Of a stretch of DNA of 64,000 nucleotides, positions 16,279 through 25,536 are shown piece by piece; position 1 is the stretch's first letter, and the number at the start of each line of letters is the position of its first letter. The notes beneath the pieces were generated by a model. It was not told where the DNA came from. It saw only the letters and a list, made by a program, of their open reading frames with translations, and made no database searches. This DNA comes from Rhizobium sp. Leaf306. GTDB taxonomy: Bacteria > Pseudomonadota > Alphaproteobacteria > Rhizobiales > Rhizobiaceae. The position numbers were made by a program, and so were the translations under genes. The stretch spans positions 1-64,000 of the forward strand of contig NZ_LMNX01000005.1 in NCBI RefSeq assembly GCF_001423425.1, read 5' to 3'.

Positions 16279-17772
16279 CTATGCCGTCGCCTCCAACGGT
16301 TGAGCGAGGGGCGAGAATATCGCCCGGCTGCGATCGACCATGTATGACGCTGTATGGGAAGGGGCATCCCGGGCGAGTTGGATCACCGCTTCAAGGATGA
16401 ACCTGATTTTTTCCTCGGAATGGAGAACGCTCAGATTGAGCCGGGTGAAACCCGGTTTCTCGATTTCGTTGCCGTTCCGGATCGATTGCCTGATCCGCTC
16501 CGAATGCTCGTCATCGATCGACAGAAGCCGGTGGACATAGGGGCCGGCGCAGGCGCAGCCGCCGCGTGCCTGTATGCCGAAGCGATCGGAAAGCATGCGG
16601 GTGATCAGCTGCTGATGCACATAGCCACCCTTTCCATCCCTGATGCGAAACGAAAAGATCGGCAGTCTCGACATGCTCATCGAGCCCAACAGCTCGATCT
16701 GGGGAATGCCCTGCCAAGCCTCGAATGCGCGCGCGGTGAAATTCTCGTTCAGGCTCGCAATTCTCTCGAGGCCGATTGCGTGCTTGACCAAGAAGGCGAG
16801 TGCAGCGCGGATATCGCCGATGACGTTGGGGGTTCCGGCTTCTTCGCGCGCTTCGATATTGTCGCTGTAATCGTGGCCCGTCGGGGAGACGAATTTGACG
16901 GTGCCGCCGCCTGGCCAAGAGGGTTTTGTAGTGACGACTGCATCGCGTCTGACCACGAGGATACCGGAGGCACCGGGGCCACCGAGGAATTTATGGGGCG
17001 ATACGACGATGGCGTCGATCTCGGCGCCTTCAGCCGGTGTCATCGTGATTGGGATATAGGGAGCTGCGCCGGCGAAATCCCAGAGGATCTTTGCGCCTGC
17101 CGATTTTGCGAGCCGGGTGACCGCTTCGATATCCGTCAGGATACCGGTGATGTTCGATGCGGCCGAAAACGAGCAGATCGTCAGAACGTCCCTGCTGTCC
17201 TTAAGAGCCTTTTCCAGGAGGATGAGGTCAGGGCCTCCATCGCAACCTTCCTGAATTTCGATGATCTCAGCGCCGCTTTCCCGCCAGGGGAGGATGTTCG
17301 AATGATGCTCGTAGGGGCCGATGATGACGCGGGCGGGTTTGCCGGTAGTGACCGCATCCTCGACGCCGAGCAACTTGACCAGGCGGTTAATGCCGGCCGT
17401 TGCACCGGATCCGGCAAAGATCACCGCGTGGCGGCTGTCGGCGCCACAGCATTCGGCGATAGTGGCACGCGCTTCACGGCGCATGCGGGTCATCATCGCT
17501 CCGCAAAAGGACGCTTCCGTATGGCTGTTGGCATAATAAGGCAGGACCTCTTCAAGAACGAAGGTTTCCACCTGCCGGAGCGCCCGTCCTGACGCCACAT
17601 AATCGGCGTAGATGACATCCTTCAGGCCGTATGGCCCGTCCACCTTGGCGGATGCGCCAATCATTCCCGAGGTCAGTGCTGCAATCGGATCTGCGACAGC
17701 CAGACTGCGACGAAATCCCTGAAGAGCAGTTTCGGGTTCGGTTCGTGGCATGCAGTCAGCCAGCTGGCGCAT
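16279..17772 (-). CDS. Class V aminotransferase-fold PLP enzyme (cysteine desulfurase-like)
   Basis: A 497-residue PLP-dependent enzyme of the class V aminotransferase/cysteine desulfurase superfamily. The cofactor lysine is in VVSPHKFLGGPG (about 253-264), the aspartate of the PLP pyridine in ILWDFAGAAPY, and a cysteine-rich active-site loop reads RGGCACAGPY (about residues 403-412), as in desulfurases. It is longer than IscS/SufS (about 400), with an extra C-terminal region. AAGGAG 8 bp before ATG 17772 supports the start. It is divergent from an Lrp/AsnC gene, which suggests amino-acid-responsive control. No Fe-S assembly genes lie nearby, so an amino acid or selenium/sulfur side reaction is as likely as Fe-S biogenesis. 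Confidence 0.82.
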   Translation of the reverse strand: MRQLADCMPRTEPETALQGFRRSLAVADPIAALTSGMIGASAKVDGPYGLKDVIYADYVASGRALRQVETFVLEEVLPYYANSHTEASFCGAMMTRMRREARATIAECCGADSRHAVIFAGSGATAGINRLVKLLGVEDAVTTGKPARVIIGPYEHHSNILPWRESGAEIIEIQEGCDGGPDLILLEKALKDSRDVLTICSFSAASNITGILTDIEAVTRLAKSAGAKILWDFAGAAPYIPITMTPAEGAEIDAIVVSPHKFLGGPGASGILVVRRDAVVTTKPSWPGGGTVKFVSPTGHDYSDNIEAREEAGTPNVIGDIRAALAFLVKHAIGLERIASLNENFTARAFEAWQGIPQIELLGSMSMSRLPIFSFRIRDGKGGYVHQQLITRMLSDRFGIQARGGCACAGPYVHRLLSIDDEHSERIRQSIRNGNEIEKPGFTRLNLSVLHSEEKIRFILEAVIQLARDAPSHTASYMVDRSRAIFSPLAQPLEATA

Positions 17773-17868
17773 TGTCGATCTCCTTGACGAGTTGACTGCG
17801 ATTATAAACTGAAGCAGGGTCTGAATTCTTCACCGTATTTGCGCTGATTATGCCAGGAACTGTGTCAC

Positions 17869-18354
17869 ATGATCGAGAAAGACCTGAATTTCGATGAAAT
17901 CGATCTACGAATCCTCACGAGCCTGCAACGCAACTCGGCCTTGTCGCAGCGTGATTTGGCAGAGCATGTCGGACTTTCGCAAAATGCATGCTGGCGCAGG
18001 CTGCAGCGTCTGCAGGCAAGCGGGATCATCGGCAATGCCCGATCCGAGATCGATCTCGACCTGCTGGGCTTCGATCTGACGGTCATTGTGATGATTCGCA
18101 CACGCCACCATTCCAAGGAATGGGCTGACGATTTTCGCAGGCATGTCGATCGCCTGCCGGAGGTGATCGACTTTTACAGGATCGGGGGAGATTGGGATTA
18201 TCTGATCAAGGTCGTGACCCGCGGAATATCAGGGTATGACGCATTTTATCAGAAGCTCATCACGAATTTCGATCTCGCGACGGTGACGGGCTTTTTCGCG
18301 ATGGAGGCGATCATTCGCAACCGTGCACTGGATCTCAGCCGAATGAACCGGTGA
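17869..18354 (+). CDS. Lrp/AsnC-family transcriptional regulator
   Basis: A 161-residue Lrp/AsnC regulator. It opens with LNFDEIDLRILTSLQRNSALSQRD and a helix-turn-helix at about 26-50 (LAEHVGLSQNACWRRLQRL), followed by the RAM effector domain (about 75-150) with the GDWDYLIKV strand. It is divergent from the class V PLP gene across a 96-bp gap and is the likely regulator of that gene. Such regulators normally respond to the amino acid substrate of the neighbouring enzyme. Confidence 0.92.
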   Translation: MIEKDLNFDEIDLRILTSLQRNSALSQRDLAEHVGLSQNACWRRLQRLQASGIIGNARSEIDLDLLGFDLTVIVMIRTRHHSKEWADDFRRHVDRLPEVIDFYRIGGDWDYLIKVVTRGISGYDAFYQKLITNFDLATVTGFFAMEAIIRNRALDLSRMNR

Positions 18355-18415
18355 GACTTGGTTCGGTTTCCAGCCATATTTGGCGGCACAACCGATGGAT
18401 TAACCCGCAGAATGT

Positions 18416-18450
18416 GCCTAGCCCACCCTAAAGCAGGCTAGGCGCTTTTT
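18416..18450 (+). terminator. Intrinsic terminator of the Lrp/AsnC gene
   Basis: GCCTAGCC (18416-18423) pairs with GGCTAGGC (18436-18443), followed by GC and five T residues. It lies 61 bp after the Lrp/AsnC stop and just before the stop of the convergent cold-shock gene. Confidence 0.8.
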
Positions 18451-18458
18451 ATCGTCGC

Positions 18459-18662
18459 TTAGAGAACCGAGACGTTTTCAGCCTTCGATTTACCGGTCTT
18501 GCGATCCTGTCCGACTTCGAAGCTGACCTTGTCACCTTCGCGAAGCGAGCCGCCGCGCTGCAGAGCAGAAACGTGAACGAACACGTCCTGGCCGCCATTC
18601 TCAGGCGTGATGAAGCCGAAGCCCTTGTCGTCGTTGAAGAATTTAACCGTACCTGTCGCCAT
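18459..18662 (-). CDS. Cold-shock domain protein (CspA family)
   Basis: A 67-residue single cold-shock domain that binds single-stranded RNA or DNA. Both nucleic-acid motifs are present: RNP1 KGFGFI (about residues 13-18) and RNP2 VFVHVS (about 27-32). Length and sequence match CspA-type RNA chaperones of alphaproteobacteria, of which rhizobia carry several. A possible promoter on the minus strand pairs TTGATA (18728-18733) with TATAGT (18707-18712) over a short 15-bp spacer, giving a leader of about 40 nt. Confidence 0.95.
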   Translation of the reverse strand: MATGTVKFFNDDKGFGFITPENGGQDVFVHVSALQRGGSLREGDKVSFEVGQDRKTGKSKAENVSVL

Positions 18663-18963
18663 GAGAAACCTGTTTCCTATGTAATCCGCGAAATTGCGAT
18701 GGGCAAACTATAGCGCCACCGCTTCACTATCAACCCCAGCACCATGAACACCGTGATGCCCGGCCCGTATCAACGCCAAATTTTCTTGCCACCGACTACG
18801 CAAAGTATCTTAAGCATTGATATCTCTGGCGAGCAAGCCTGCCGCGACACCTAACTCCGTTATCTTGATCGGATATTGGTCGCATAGCGGGCAATAAGCC
18901 GTATAAACCAGGGGGTTGCCGCCGACCTGACGCTGTAAACGATGCTAGAATTTGAGGAAGCCC
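18663..18963. other. Intergenic region between cspA-like and amidohydrolase genes
   Basis: This 301-bp divergent gap contains the cspA-like promoter candidate (18707-18733, minus) and the amidohydrolase ribosome binding site GAGGAAG (18954-18960). I see no gene, strong repeat or clear terminator in it. Confidence 0.5.
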
Positions 18964-20160
18964 ATGACCAAAAGCACGACGGTTTTCACCAATGCCAGGC
19001 TGGCGGAGGGCGTTCTGCGCGATATTCACGTCGAGTCGGGGCGGATATCTGCGATTGAAGCAGCAGGCTCGGTTACTCCTTCTGCCGAGGTCATCGACAT
19101 CGGCGGCGAGTTGCTGGTTCCGGGTTTTGTCGAAGGGCACATCCATTTGGATACGAGCTTCTACGGCGATAAATGGATGCCGCATCGGCCCTGCACCAAC
19201 GGTTTCGACGTGCAGGAGCGGGTCACCTTCCAGGCGGAGAACATGGCCGCCGCGGCGCCGATGGACAAGCGGGCCCGCGATCAGCTCGATCTCTGCATCG
19301 CCAATGGCACGCTTTCCATGCGCAGCCACGTGATGGTCGATGGTTCGGTCGGGCTGAAATCGCTGGAGACGGTCCTGGCGGTTCGCGAGGACTATAGGGA
19401 TCTCATCGATCTCCAGCTGGTGGCTTTTCCGCAGAGCGGCATCCTCAGGAGCCCCGGCACACCGGCGCTGCTGGACGAGGCCATCGGGCTTGGTGCCGAT
19501 CTGGTCGGCGGTCTCGATCCGGCCAGTTTCGACCGTGACGTCACCGGCCATCTCGATGTGGTCTTCGGCGTTGCCGAAAAGCACGGCGTCGATATCGACA
19601 TTCACCTCCACGATGCCGGCAGCATGGGCGCGTTTACCATCGAGGAAATCTGCGCCCGCACGGTGGCGCTCGGCATGCAGGGCCATGTCGCGATCAGCCA
19701 TGCCTATGGGCTTGGGGATCTCGGCGCTGATGCGGCGCGCAAAATTGCCGCAACGATTGCGAAAAGCGGCGTTTCGATCATGACCAATGCGCCGGGCAAC
19801 CACAATTTCCCGCCGGTCGCTCTGTTGCGGCGAGAAGGCGTCACCGTGTTCAGCGGCAGCGACAATATTCGCGACAGCTGGTGGCCCTATGGCGATGGCG
19901 ACATGCTGCACCGGGCGGAAATCATCGGCTATCGCTCGGGCTTCTATACCGACGAGGACCTGAAGGCAGTGTTCGATATCGTCACGTCTGAAAGCGCCAA
20001 GGCGCTGCGGATCGAGTCCTATGGTATCGAGATTGGCGCGAAAGCCGATTTCGTGACGCTTTCGGCTGCCAATATTCCGGAAGCGGTCGTTGCTTTCCCC
20101 GGCAACAGGCGTGTGTTCAAGGGTGGACGTCTCGTTGCCCAGGGTGGCAAACGGGTCTGA
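18964..20160 (+). CDS. Cytosine deaminase-like metal-dependent amidohydrolase
   Basis: A 398-residue amidohydrolase-superfamily TIM-barrel enzyme of the cytosine deaminase/atrazine-degradation group. The metal site is visible as GHIHLD (about 57-62, HxH), HLHD on strand 5, SHAY on strand 6 and the catalytic aspartate in SGSDNIRD (about 300-307). The SDNIRDSWWPYG pattern is typical of CodA relatives. ATG 18964 follows GAGGAAG at 4 bp; the TTG at 18952 overlaps that site and is rejected. Substrates of this group are cyclic amidines or ureides. It begins the nitrogen-compound region and may act with the DapA-like gene downstream. Confidence 0.87.
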   Translation: MTKSTTVFTNARLAEGVLRDIHVESGRISAIEAAGSVTPSAEVIDIGGELLVPGFVEGHIHLDTSFYGDKWMPHRPCTNGFDVQERVTFQAENMAAAAPMDKRARDQLDLCIANGTLSMRSHVMVDGSVGLKSLETVLAVREDYRDLIDLQLVAFPQSGILRSPGTPALLDEAIGLGADLVGGLDPASFDRDVTGHLDVVFGVAEKHGVDIDIHLHDAGSMGAFTIEEICARTVALGMQGHVAISHAYGLGDLGADAARKIAATIAKSGVSIMTNAPGNHNFPPVALLRREGVTVFSGSDNIRDSWWPYGDGDMLHRAEIIGYRSGFYTDEDLKAVFDIVTSESAKALRIESYGIEIGAKADFVTLSAANIPEAVVAFPGNRRVFKGGRLVAQGGKRV

Positions 20161-20347
20161 TTCGCTTTGAGATCGGTGACGGAGGACGGCTTGAAACCGT
20201 AACTCCGCCGATCGGAATGGCGGGCATGGTGTTCTTCGTCCACATCATGATACCGGTCGAACAGCCGGAGTCGGACAGGCCTTTGCTATTACCGGAGGTC
20301 CTGACGCGAATTACCCTGCAGCTCGTTCGATACTGAGAGGAGATTTC

Positions 20348-21274
20348 ATGACATTCAATGCCGAAACCAAGGGCGTTTACGCCATTGCCGCGACACCGTT
20401 TCATGAGGATGGTTCGATCGATTTCGATTCCGTCGATCGGCTGACCGATTTCTATGAGGAGAGCGGCTGCACCGGCATTACCATTCTCGGCATCATGGGA
20501 GAGGCGCCGAAGCTGGAGGCGGATGAAAGCCGGGCGATCATCAAGCGGGTGGTTTCCCGTGCCAAGGTGCCGATCATCGTCGGCGTGTCGGCGCCCGGTT
20601 TCGCCGCCATGCGGTCGCTCGCTCGCTCCTCCATGGACATGGGTGCCGCAGGCGTGATGATCGCGCCGGGGCAGGGCGCCAAGACCGACGACCAGACCAT
20701 CAATTATTTTGCAGGCGCCGTGGAAGCGGTTGGTGAAGACGTGCCATGGGTGCTGCAGGACTATCCGCTGACGCTCAACACGGTGATCGCAACCAGCGTG
20801 GTCGCCAAGATCATCACCAACCATCCCTCCTGCCTGATGCTGAAGCATGAGGACTGGCCGGGTCTTGAAAAGATTTCCAGGCTGCGCGCGATGCAGAAGG
20901 CCGGAGAGTTGCGGCCGTTCTCCATTCTCTGCGGCAATGGCGGCATGTTCCTCGATTTCGAGCCGGAGCGCGGCGCTGACGGCGCAATGACGGGTTATGG
21001 CTTCCCGGATATGCTGACCGAGCTGGTCGAGCTGTTTGCTGCCGGCAAGCGCGACGAGGCGCATGATCTGTTCGACGCGCATCTGCCGCTGATCCGCTAT
21101 GAGCAGCAGCTTGGCATCGGTCTTGCCGTGCGAAAGCACGTGCTCAAGCGCCGCGGCGTGATTGCCTCCGATGCGCAGCGCAAGCCGGCCCAGATGTTGA
21201 CATCGGCCGCCAAGGCAGAAGTCGATTATCTGCTCGCACGCCTCGCCAAACACGACAAGCGCGCAGCACTCTGA
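20348..21274 (+). CDS. Dihydrodipicolinate synthase-family aldolase/lyase
   Basis: A 308-residue class I aldolase of the DapA/N-acetylneuraminate lyase family. The Schiff-base lysine is in CLMLKHEDWPG (about residue 164) and the proton-relay tyrosine in LQDYPLTL (about 138). The GTGG-like carboxylate-binding loop reads GIMGEAPKL, departing from the GTTGE of genuine DapA, so lysine biosynthesis is unlikely and a catabolic 2-keto acid lyase or dehydratase is favoured. AGAGGAGATTTC gives a strong ribosome binding site. It lies between the amidohydrolase and arginase genes. Confidence 0.88.
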   Translation: MTFNAETKGVYAIAATPFHEDGSIDFDSVDRLTDFYEESGCTGITILGIMGEAPKLEADESRAIIKRVVSRAKVPIIVGVSAPGFAAMRSLARSSMDMGAAGVMIAPGQGAKTDDQTINYFAGAVEAVGEDVPWVLQDYPLTLNTVIATSVVAKIITNHPSCLMLKHEDWPGLEKISRLRAMQKAGELRPFSILCGNGGMFLDFEPERGADGAMTGYGFPDMLTELVELFAAGKRDEAHDLFDAHLPLIRYEQQLGIGLAVRKHVLKRRGVIASDAQRKPAQMLTSAAKAEVDYLLARLAKHDKRAAL

Positions 21275-21412
21275 CATCGGACGGAGCGGGATATCATGTA
21301 CCCGCTCCTTCCTCCGCCCGATTTTCTTAAGGGTGAGGCTGGCTGCTGCCTATCGGCCGCGTTCCGTGGTAGGTCTTGAGCCCCAAGATTCGGTCAGCGA
21401 CGGAAAAACAGC

Positions 21413-22333
21413 ATGCATTGCAAACTCATCGGCGTTCCCCTTCAGGATGGAGCATCCCAGCTCGGTTGCGAGATGGGGCCGAGTGCGTTGCGCACCGCAG
21501 GCCTTGCCGGCGCGCTCGCCGACCTCGGGCATCAGGTGAGCGATCTCGGCAATCTGGCGCTGCCGCCGGTCTCTGATATCACCCATCCCAACCCGGCGGT
21601 TCGCCGCCTGCCTCAGATCGTCGCCTGGGTCGAACTGCTGACCAAGATCGCCCACCGCGAAAGTGCCGAGGGCATGCCGATCTTTCTCGGCGGCGATCAT
21701 GCGATGTCGGCCGGAATTGTTGCGGGCCTGGCACGCACCGCGTCCGAAAAGCAGCGACCGCTGTTCGTTCTCTGGGTCGATGCGCACACGGATTTCCACA
21801 CGCTGGAAACGACCGGCAGCGGCAATCTGCACGGCGTTCCCGTTGCCTATTTCACGGGCCAACCGGGCTTTGAAGGGTATTTCCCGCCGCTGTCGCATCC
21901 GGTCGATCCGGCCAATGTCTGCATGATCGGCATCCGCAGCGTCGATCCGCAGGAGCGCTCCGCGATCAACAAGAGTGACATCACCGTGCATGACATGCGC
22001 GCGATCGACGAACACGGCGTGGGCGCCGTGCTGCGCTCCTTTATCGAAAAGGTCGAGGCCGCGGGCGGTCTGCTGCATGTCAGCCTCGACGTGGATTTTC
22101 TCGATCCTTCGGTCGCTCCCGCCGTCGGCACCACGGTGCCGGGCGGCGCTACGTTCCGCGAAGCGCATCTGGTGATGGAAATGCTGCATGACAGCGGTCT
22201 CGTCACCAGCCTCGATCTGGTCGAGCTCAACCCGTTCCTCGATGAACGGGGCCGTACCGCCACGCTTCTGGTGGACCTCACCGCCAGCCTGATGGGCCGC
22301 ACCGTGCTTGACCGCCCGACCCGGCGGTTCTGA
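21413..22333 (+). CDS. Arginase
   Basis: A 306-residue ureohydrolase that matches arginase rather than agmatinase. The Mn2+ ligands are all present: His96 in GGDHAMS, Asp123/His125/Asp127 in WVDAHTDFHT, and Asp226/Asp228 in SLDVDFLDP. The arginase substrate loops SGNLHGVP and APAVGTTVPGGATFRE are also intact. Expected reaction is arginine to ornithine plus urea, in the cytoplasm. It ends 7 bp before the convergent stop of the amino acid ABC ATPase. Whether the adjacent polar amino acid importer supplies its substrate is inference. Confidence 0.9.
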   Translation: MHCKLIGVPLQDGASQLGCEMGPSALRTAGLAGALADLGHQVSDLGNLALPPVSDITHPNPAVRRLPQIVAWVELLTKIAHRESAEGMPIFLGGDHAMSAGIVAGLARTASEKQRPLFVLWVDAHTDFHTLETTGSGNLHGVPVAYFTGQPGFEGYFPPLSHPVDPANVCMIGIRSVDPQERSAINKSDITVHDMRAIDEHGVGAVLRSFIEKVEAAGGLLHVSLDVDFLDPSVAPAVGTTVPGGATFREAHLVMEMLHDSGLVTSLDLVELNPFLDERGRTATLLVDLTASLMGRTVLDRPTRRF

Positions 22334-22340
22334 CCGCTCG

Positions 22341-23132
22341 TCAGATCAGCATGCTCGCGCCGCGGTCGAGATAGGTATCGAGGAACTGGTCGAGCCGCGG
22401 ATGGCGGGGTTTGGCAAAAACCTCCGAGGGCGGGCCGGAAAACAGCAGCTTGCCATGGTCGAGAAACGAGATCTGCTGGCCGACGGTTGCGGCAAAGCCA
22501 ATTTCGTGGGTCACGACGACCATGGTCATGCCTTCATCGGCCAGATCCCGCATCACTTTCAGCACTTCGCCCGTCAGTTCCGGGTCAAGCGCTGATGTCG
22601 CTTCGTCAAACAGCATGATCTTCGGCTCGAGTGCCAGGGCGCGGGCGATGGCGACGCGCTGCTGCTGACCGCCGGACAATTGCGACGGGTAATGGCCGGC
22701 GCGGTTTTCCAGGCCAACCTTGCGCAGCTGTGCCATGGCCTTTTCCTCGGCGTCTGCCTTCGACAGCTTCCTGACGATCTTCAGGGCTTCGCTGACATTG
22801 CCGAGCGCCGTCATGTGCGGCCAGAGATTGAACTGCTGGAAGACCATGCCGGTTTGCGCGCGGACAGCGCGGATCTGCGCCGGGGGCAGGCGTTCGCGCT
22901 TGCCATCGGGCTTTTCGAAAAAGCCCAGCGCCTCGCCGTTGATGGTGATCATGCCGCTGGTTGATTCCTCCAGAAAGGCCAGGCATCGCAAAAGCGTGCT
23001 CTTGCCCGAGCCGGAAGGGCCGATCAGGCAGGAGACCTTCCCCTCTGGTATTTCGAGGTTGATATCCTGCAGAACGGTCGTCTCTCCGAAACGCTTGACC
23101 AGATTGCGGATGATGATGGCGGGTAGGGTCAT
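22341..23132 (-). CDS. Polar amino acid ABC transporter ATPase
   Basis: A 263-residue ATPase of the PAAT (GlnQ/HisP) family: Walker A GPSGSGKST (about 35-43), Q-loop VFQQFNLWPHMTAL, signature LSGGQQQRVAIARAL, Walker B IMLFDEATSALDPEL. An insertion near residues 70-85 (FFEKPDGKRERLPPAQ) precedes the Q-loop. The start overlaps the preceding permease stop by 4 bp. It is the last gene of the binding protein-permease-permease-ATPase operon. Confidence 0.94.
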   Translation of the reverse strand: MTLPAIIIRNLVKRFGETTVLQDINLEIPEGKVSCLIGPSGSGKSTLLRCLAFLEESTSGMITINGEALGFFEKPDGKRERLPPAQIRAVRAQTGMVFQQFNLWPHMTALGNVSEALKIVRKLSKADAEEKAMAQLRKVGLENRAGHYPSQLSGGQQQRVAIARALALEPKIMLFDEATSALDPELTGEVLKVMRDLADEGMTMVVVTHEIGFAATVGQQISFLDHGKLLFSGPPSEVFAKPRHPRLDQFLDTYLDRGASMLI

Positions 23133-23797
23133 GCTTTCGAAAACCTCAAACGGGAAAGCCGGTATTCGGCGGCGCGGCCAAGCCGGTCTGTCAGCTCGAC
23201 AAGTGCCCAGTAGACGACAGCGAGGATGAAGATTGCCTCGAGATAGGCATATTGCTGCGAGCCGATGGCGCTGACGGTGGCCGTCAGTTCCGGCACGGTG
23301 ATGATCGACAGAACGGCGGATTCCTTCAGCAGAATGACCGAAAGGTTGACCGCCGGCGGCAACACGATCAGCGCCATTTCCGGGATCTGGATGCGGCGGA
23401 TCGTCTGCAGGCGCGTCATGCCAAGGCAGCCGGCGGCTTCCACATGGCCAACAGGAACGGCGGCAAAGCCGGCGCGGAAGATCTCGCTGTAATAGGCGGC
23501 ACTATAGACCGTCAGACCGATGAGGCCGCAGGGGATCGGATCCAGCATCAGGCCGACGAACGGACCGCCGTAGTAGAGAAGAAAGATCTGGATCAGGAAG
23601 GGCGTGCCGCGCAGCACTTCGACAACGGAGCCCAGGACTGCGTTGGTCGCAAATCCACCGAAGCGGCGGGCGGTTGCGACGAGAAAGCCGATGACGACGC
23701 CACCGGCAATGCCGGCGATCCAAAGCAGGAGCGTGACGAACAGCCCGCTGCCGAGTTCCGGCAGCTTTTCGATGATGACCTGAGGATTGAACATCAT
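23129..23797 (-). CDS. Polar amino acid ABC transporter permease
   Basis: A 222-residue HisMQ-type permease with about five helices and the family's ATPase-contact EAA loop (EAAGCLGMTRLQTIRRIQIPEM, about 140-161; core EAAGCLGM). It overlaps both neighbours by 4 bp, indicating tight translational coupling with the other permease and the ATPase. The pair of different permeases is the heterodimer expected for this transporter class. Confidence 0.93.
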   Translation of the reverse strand: MMFNPQVIIEKLPELGSGLFVTLLLWIAGIAGGVVIGFLVATARRFGGFATNAVLGSVVEVLRGTPFLIQIFLLYYGGPFVGLMLDPIPCGLIGLTVYSAAYYSEIFRAGFAAVPVGHVEAAGCLGMTRLQTIRRIQIPEMALIVLPPAVNLSVILLKESAVLSIITVPELTATVSAIGSQQYAYLEAIFILAVVYWALVELTDRLGRAAEYRLSRLRFSKA

Positions 23798-24435
23798 GCG
23801 GAAGTCCTCGCCATGGATCTTTCCGCGTATCGACCGAGCAGAGCGATCGTCGAGCAGATCACGAAATAGACCAGTCCGGCACTGAGGAAGATCGGGATCG
23901 GCTGGTAGGTGCTGGAGGCCAGATCCTGCGCCATCTTTGTCAACTCGATGATCCCCACGACCGACACGAGCGACGATGCTTTGAGGATCATGATCGATTC
24001 GTTGACCAGCGTCGGGAGCGTCAACCGCAGGGCGATCGGGACCTGGATGCGTGCAAAGATCTGAAGCGGATTGAAGCCCGTCACCTCAGCTGCCTCGATC
24101 AACCCTTTCGGCACGCTGGAGAAGCCGCCGCGCAGGTTTTCCGCCTGATAGGCCGCGGTGCAGAGCGACAAGCCGATAATCGCCGCGACGATGCTTGGCA
24201 CGTTGAGGCCGATCGCCGGCAGCAGCGTGTAGATCAACAGCAGTTGGACAAGCAGCGGCACGCCGCGGAAGAAGCTGACGAACAGTCTTGCAGGAGCCGA
24301 GTAGATCGTCTTGCCGGACAGGGTCGCGGCCGAAAGCAGGATCGCGATGACGAATCCGATCGCAATCGAGACCAGGCTGATGCCGATGGTCGACACCGCC
24401 GCCTGCAGGAGAAGCGTGAATAGTTTGAACGTCAT
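23794..24435 (-). CDS. Polar amino acid ABC transporter permease
   Basis: A 213-residue HisMQ-type permease, partner of the next gene. It has the EAA loop as EAAEVTGFNPLQIFARIQVP (core EAAEVTGF, about residues 123-130) and the N-terminal TM-domain start typical of GlnP/HisQ. A strong stem-loop separates it from the binding-protein gene upstream, which would allow the binding protein to be made in excess. Confidence 0.92.
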   Translation of the reverse strand: MTFKLFTLLLQAAVSTIGISLVSIAIGFVIAILLSAATLSGKTIYSAPARLFVSFFRGVPLLVQLLLIYTLLPAIGLNVPSIVAAIIGLSLCTAAYQAENLRGGFSSVPKGLIEAAEVTGFNPLQIFARIQVPIALRLTLPTLVNESIMILKASSLVSVVGIIELTKMAQDLASSTYQPIPIFLSAGLVYFVICSTIALLGRYAERSMARTSA

Positions 24436-24491
24436 CTGTCGTCACGTCTCGCCCGGGGAATGCGGCGGGCGGATGGAGCAGTGGATTGAAG

Positions 24492-24523
24492 CGGGCAGGA
24501 CAGGAGCTGTCCTATCCTGCCCG
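24492..24523 (-). terminator. Stem-loop after amino acid binding-protein gene
   Basis: CGGGCAGGA (24492-24500) pairs with TCCTGCCCG (24515-24523), and inner AGGA/TCCT extend the stem past one mismatch. It lies 13 bp after the binding-protein stop on the minus strand. There is no strong T-run, consistent with 3'-end stabilisation or partial termination. Confidence 0.65.
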
Positions 24524-24536
24524 TTCGCAAGGTGTC

Positions 24537-25367
24537 TTAGAACGCAGGTTCTTTCACTTCGTCCGGCGTATCGAACGTCGTGCCGAACCACTTTTCCTGC
24601 AGCTTGGCCAGGCGCCCGTCCTTCTTCATCTTGATGACTTCGGAATTGACGTATTCGACGAGGCTCGCGCTGTCGGCGTCCTTCTTGCCGATGAAGCCGA
24701 AATATGACTTCTTGCCGAAGGCGGGTGTCACCACTTCGAAGACGCCGGCGCGCTGCTTTGCGACGAAGGCGATGTTCGGCAGCGAATTTGCGACGGCCAC
24801 GATACGGCCGGCCGCCAGATCCGCATAGGCGTCGTTGAAGGAAACATATTCGCGGGCGGTCACCTTGGTCGGCAGCGTGGCGGAATATTCCTGCAACTGA
24901 GCAAGCTGCGCGGTCGCCTTGCCGGCGCCGACGGCCTTGCCGGCGATGTCTTCAGGCTTGGTGATCAATGTATCGCCGGCTTTCTTCAGGATGGCGACGG
25001 TGGCCTCGGCGATCGGCGCAGTCATCTTGAAGCGTTCCAGGCGAGCCTTGGTGATGGTGGCCGGGCCTGCGACGAAATCGAACTTGCCGGCTTCGAGCGC
25101 CGGGAAGACGCCATCCCAGGGGAGCTCGACCCATTCGATCTTGACGCCGAGATCCTTGCCCAGTTCTGCGAAGAAATCGACGTTCAGGCCTGAATGCGTG
25201 CCGGCATCGATAAAGTCGAAAGGAGCAAAGGCGGTTTCCGTGCCGACCTTCATGACGCCGGCCGCCTTGATGCGGGCAAGCGCGTCATCTGCGGCATGGG
25301 CGGAAAACGCCGTGGTTACGAGAAGCGCGGCGCCGACGGCGGCCTTCAGCAGGTGTCTCTTCAGCAT
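24537..25367 (-). CDS. Polar amino acid ABC transporter substrate-binding protein
   Basis: A 276-residue SBP_bac_3-family protein with a signal peptide ending at AHAAD (about residue 24). Mature features include VMKVGTETAFAPFDFID, the usual opening strand, FDFVAGPATITKARLERF for the ligand hinge, and YFGFIGKKDA. I start at ATG 25367, which gives an ideal signal peptide; the longer frame adds an unrelated 36-residue lead. It heads the four-gene importer operon and is divergent in function, though not orientation, from the arginase. Ligand is probably a polar or basic amino acid. Confidence 0.9.
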   Translation of the reverse strand: MLKRHLLKAAVGAALLVTTAFSAHAADDALARIKAAGVMKVGTETAFAPFDFIDAGTHSGLNVDFFAELGKDLGVKIEWVELPWDGVFPALEAGKFDFVAGPATITKARLERFKMTAPIAEATVAILKKAGDTLITKPEDIAGKAVGAGKATAQLAQLQEYSATLPTKVTAREYVSFNDAYADLAAGRIVAVANSLPNIAFVAKQRAGVFEVVTPAFGKKSYFGFIGKKDADSASLVEYVNSEVIKMKKDGRLAKLQEKWFGTTFDTPDEVKEPAF

Positions 25368-25536
25368 TGGTGATGTCTCCACGTTATCGGCATACGCGTG
25401 CCGATGGCTGTTCCCGTTTATTGGCTCGGCGGAGTGAACCGGCCAAGCATGGAACAAATAGACAGAGCTTCCCAAACAGAGTCAACGCGCTTTCGCACTG
25501 CAATATAGGCGAGGTAAGTGCGCAGATAGCGATCGA

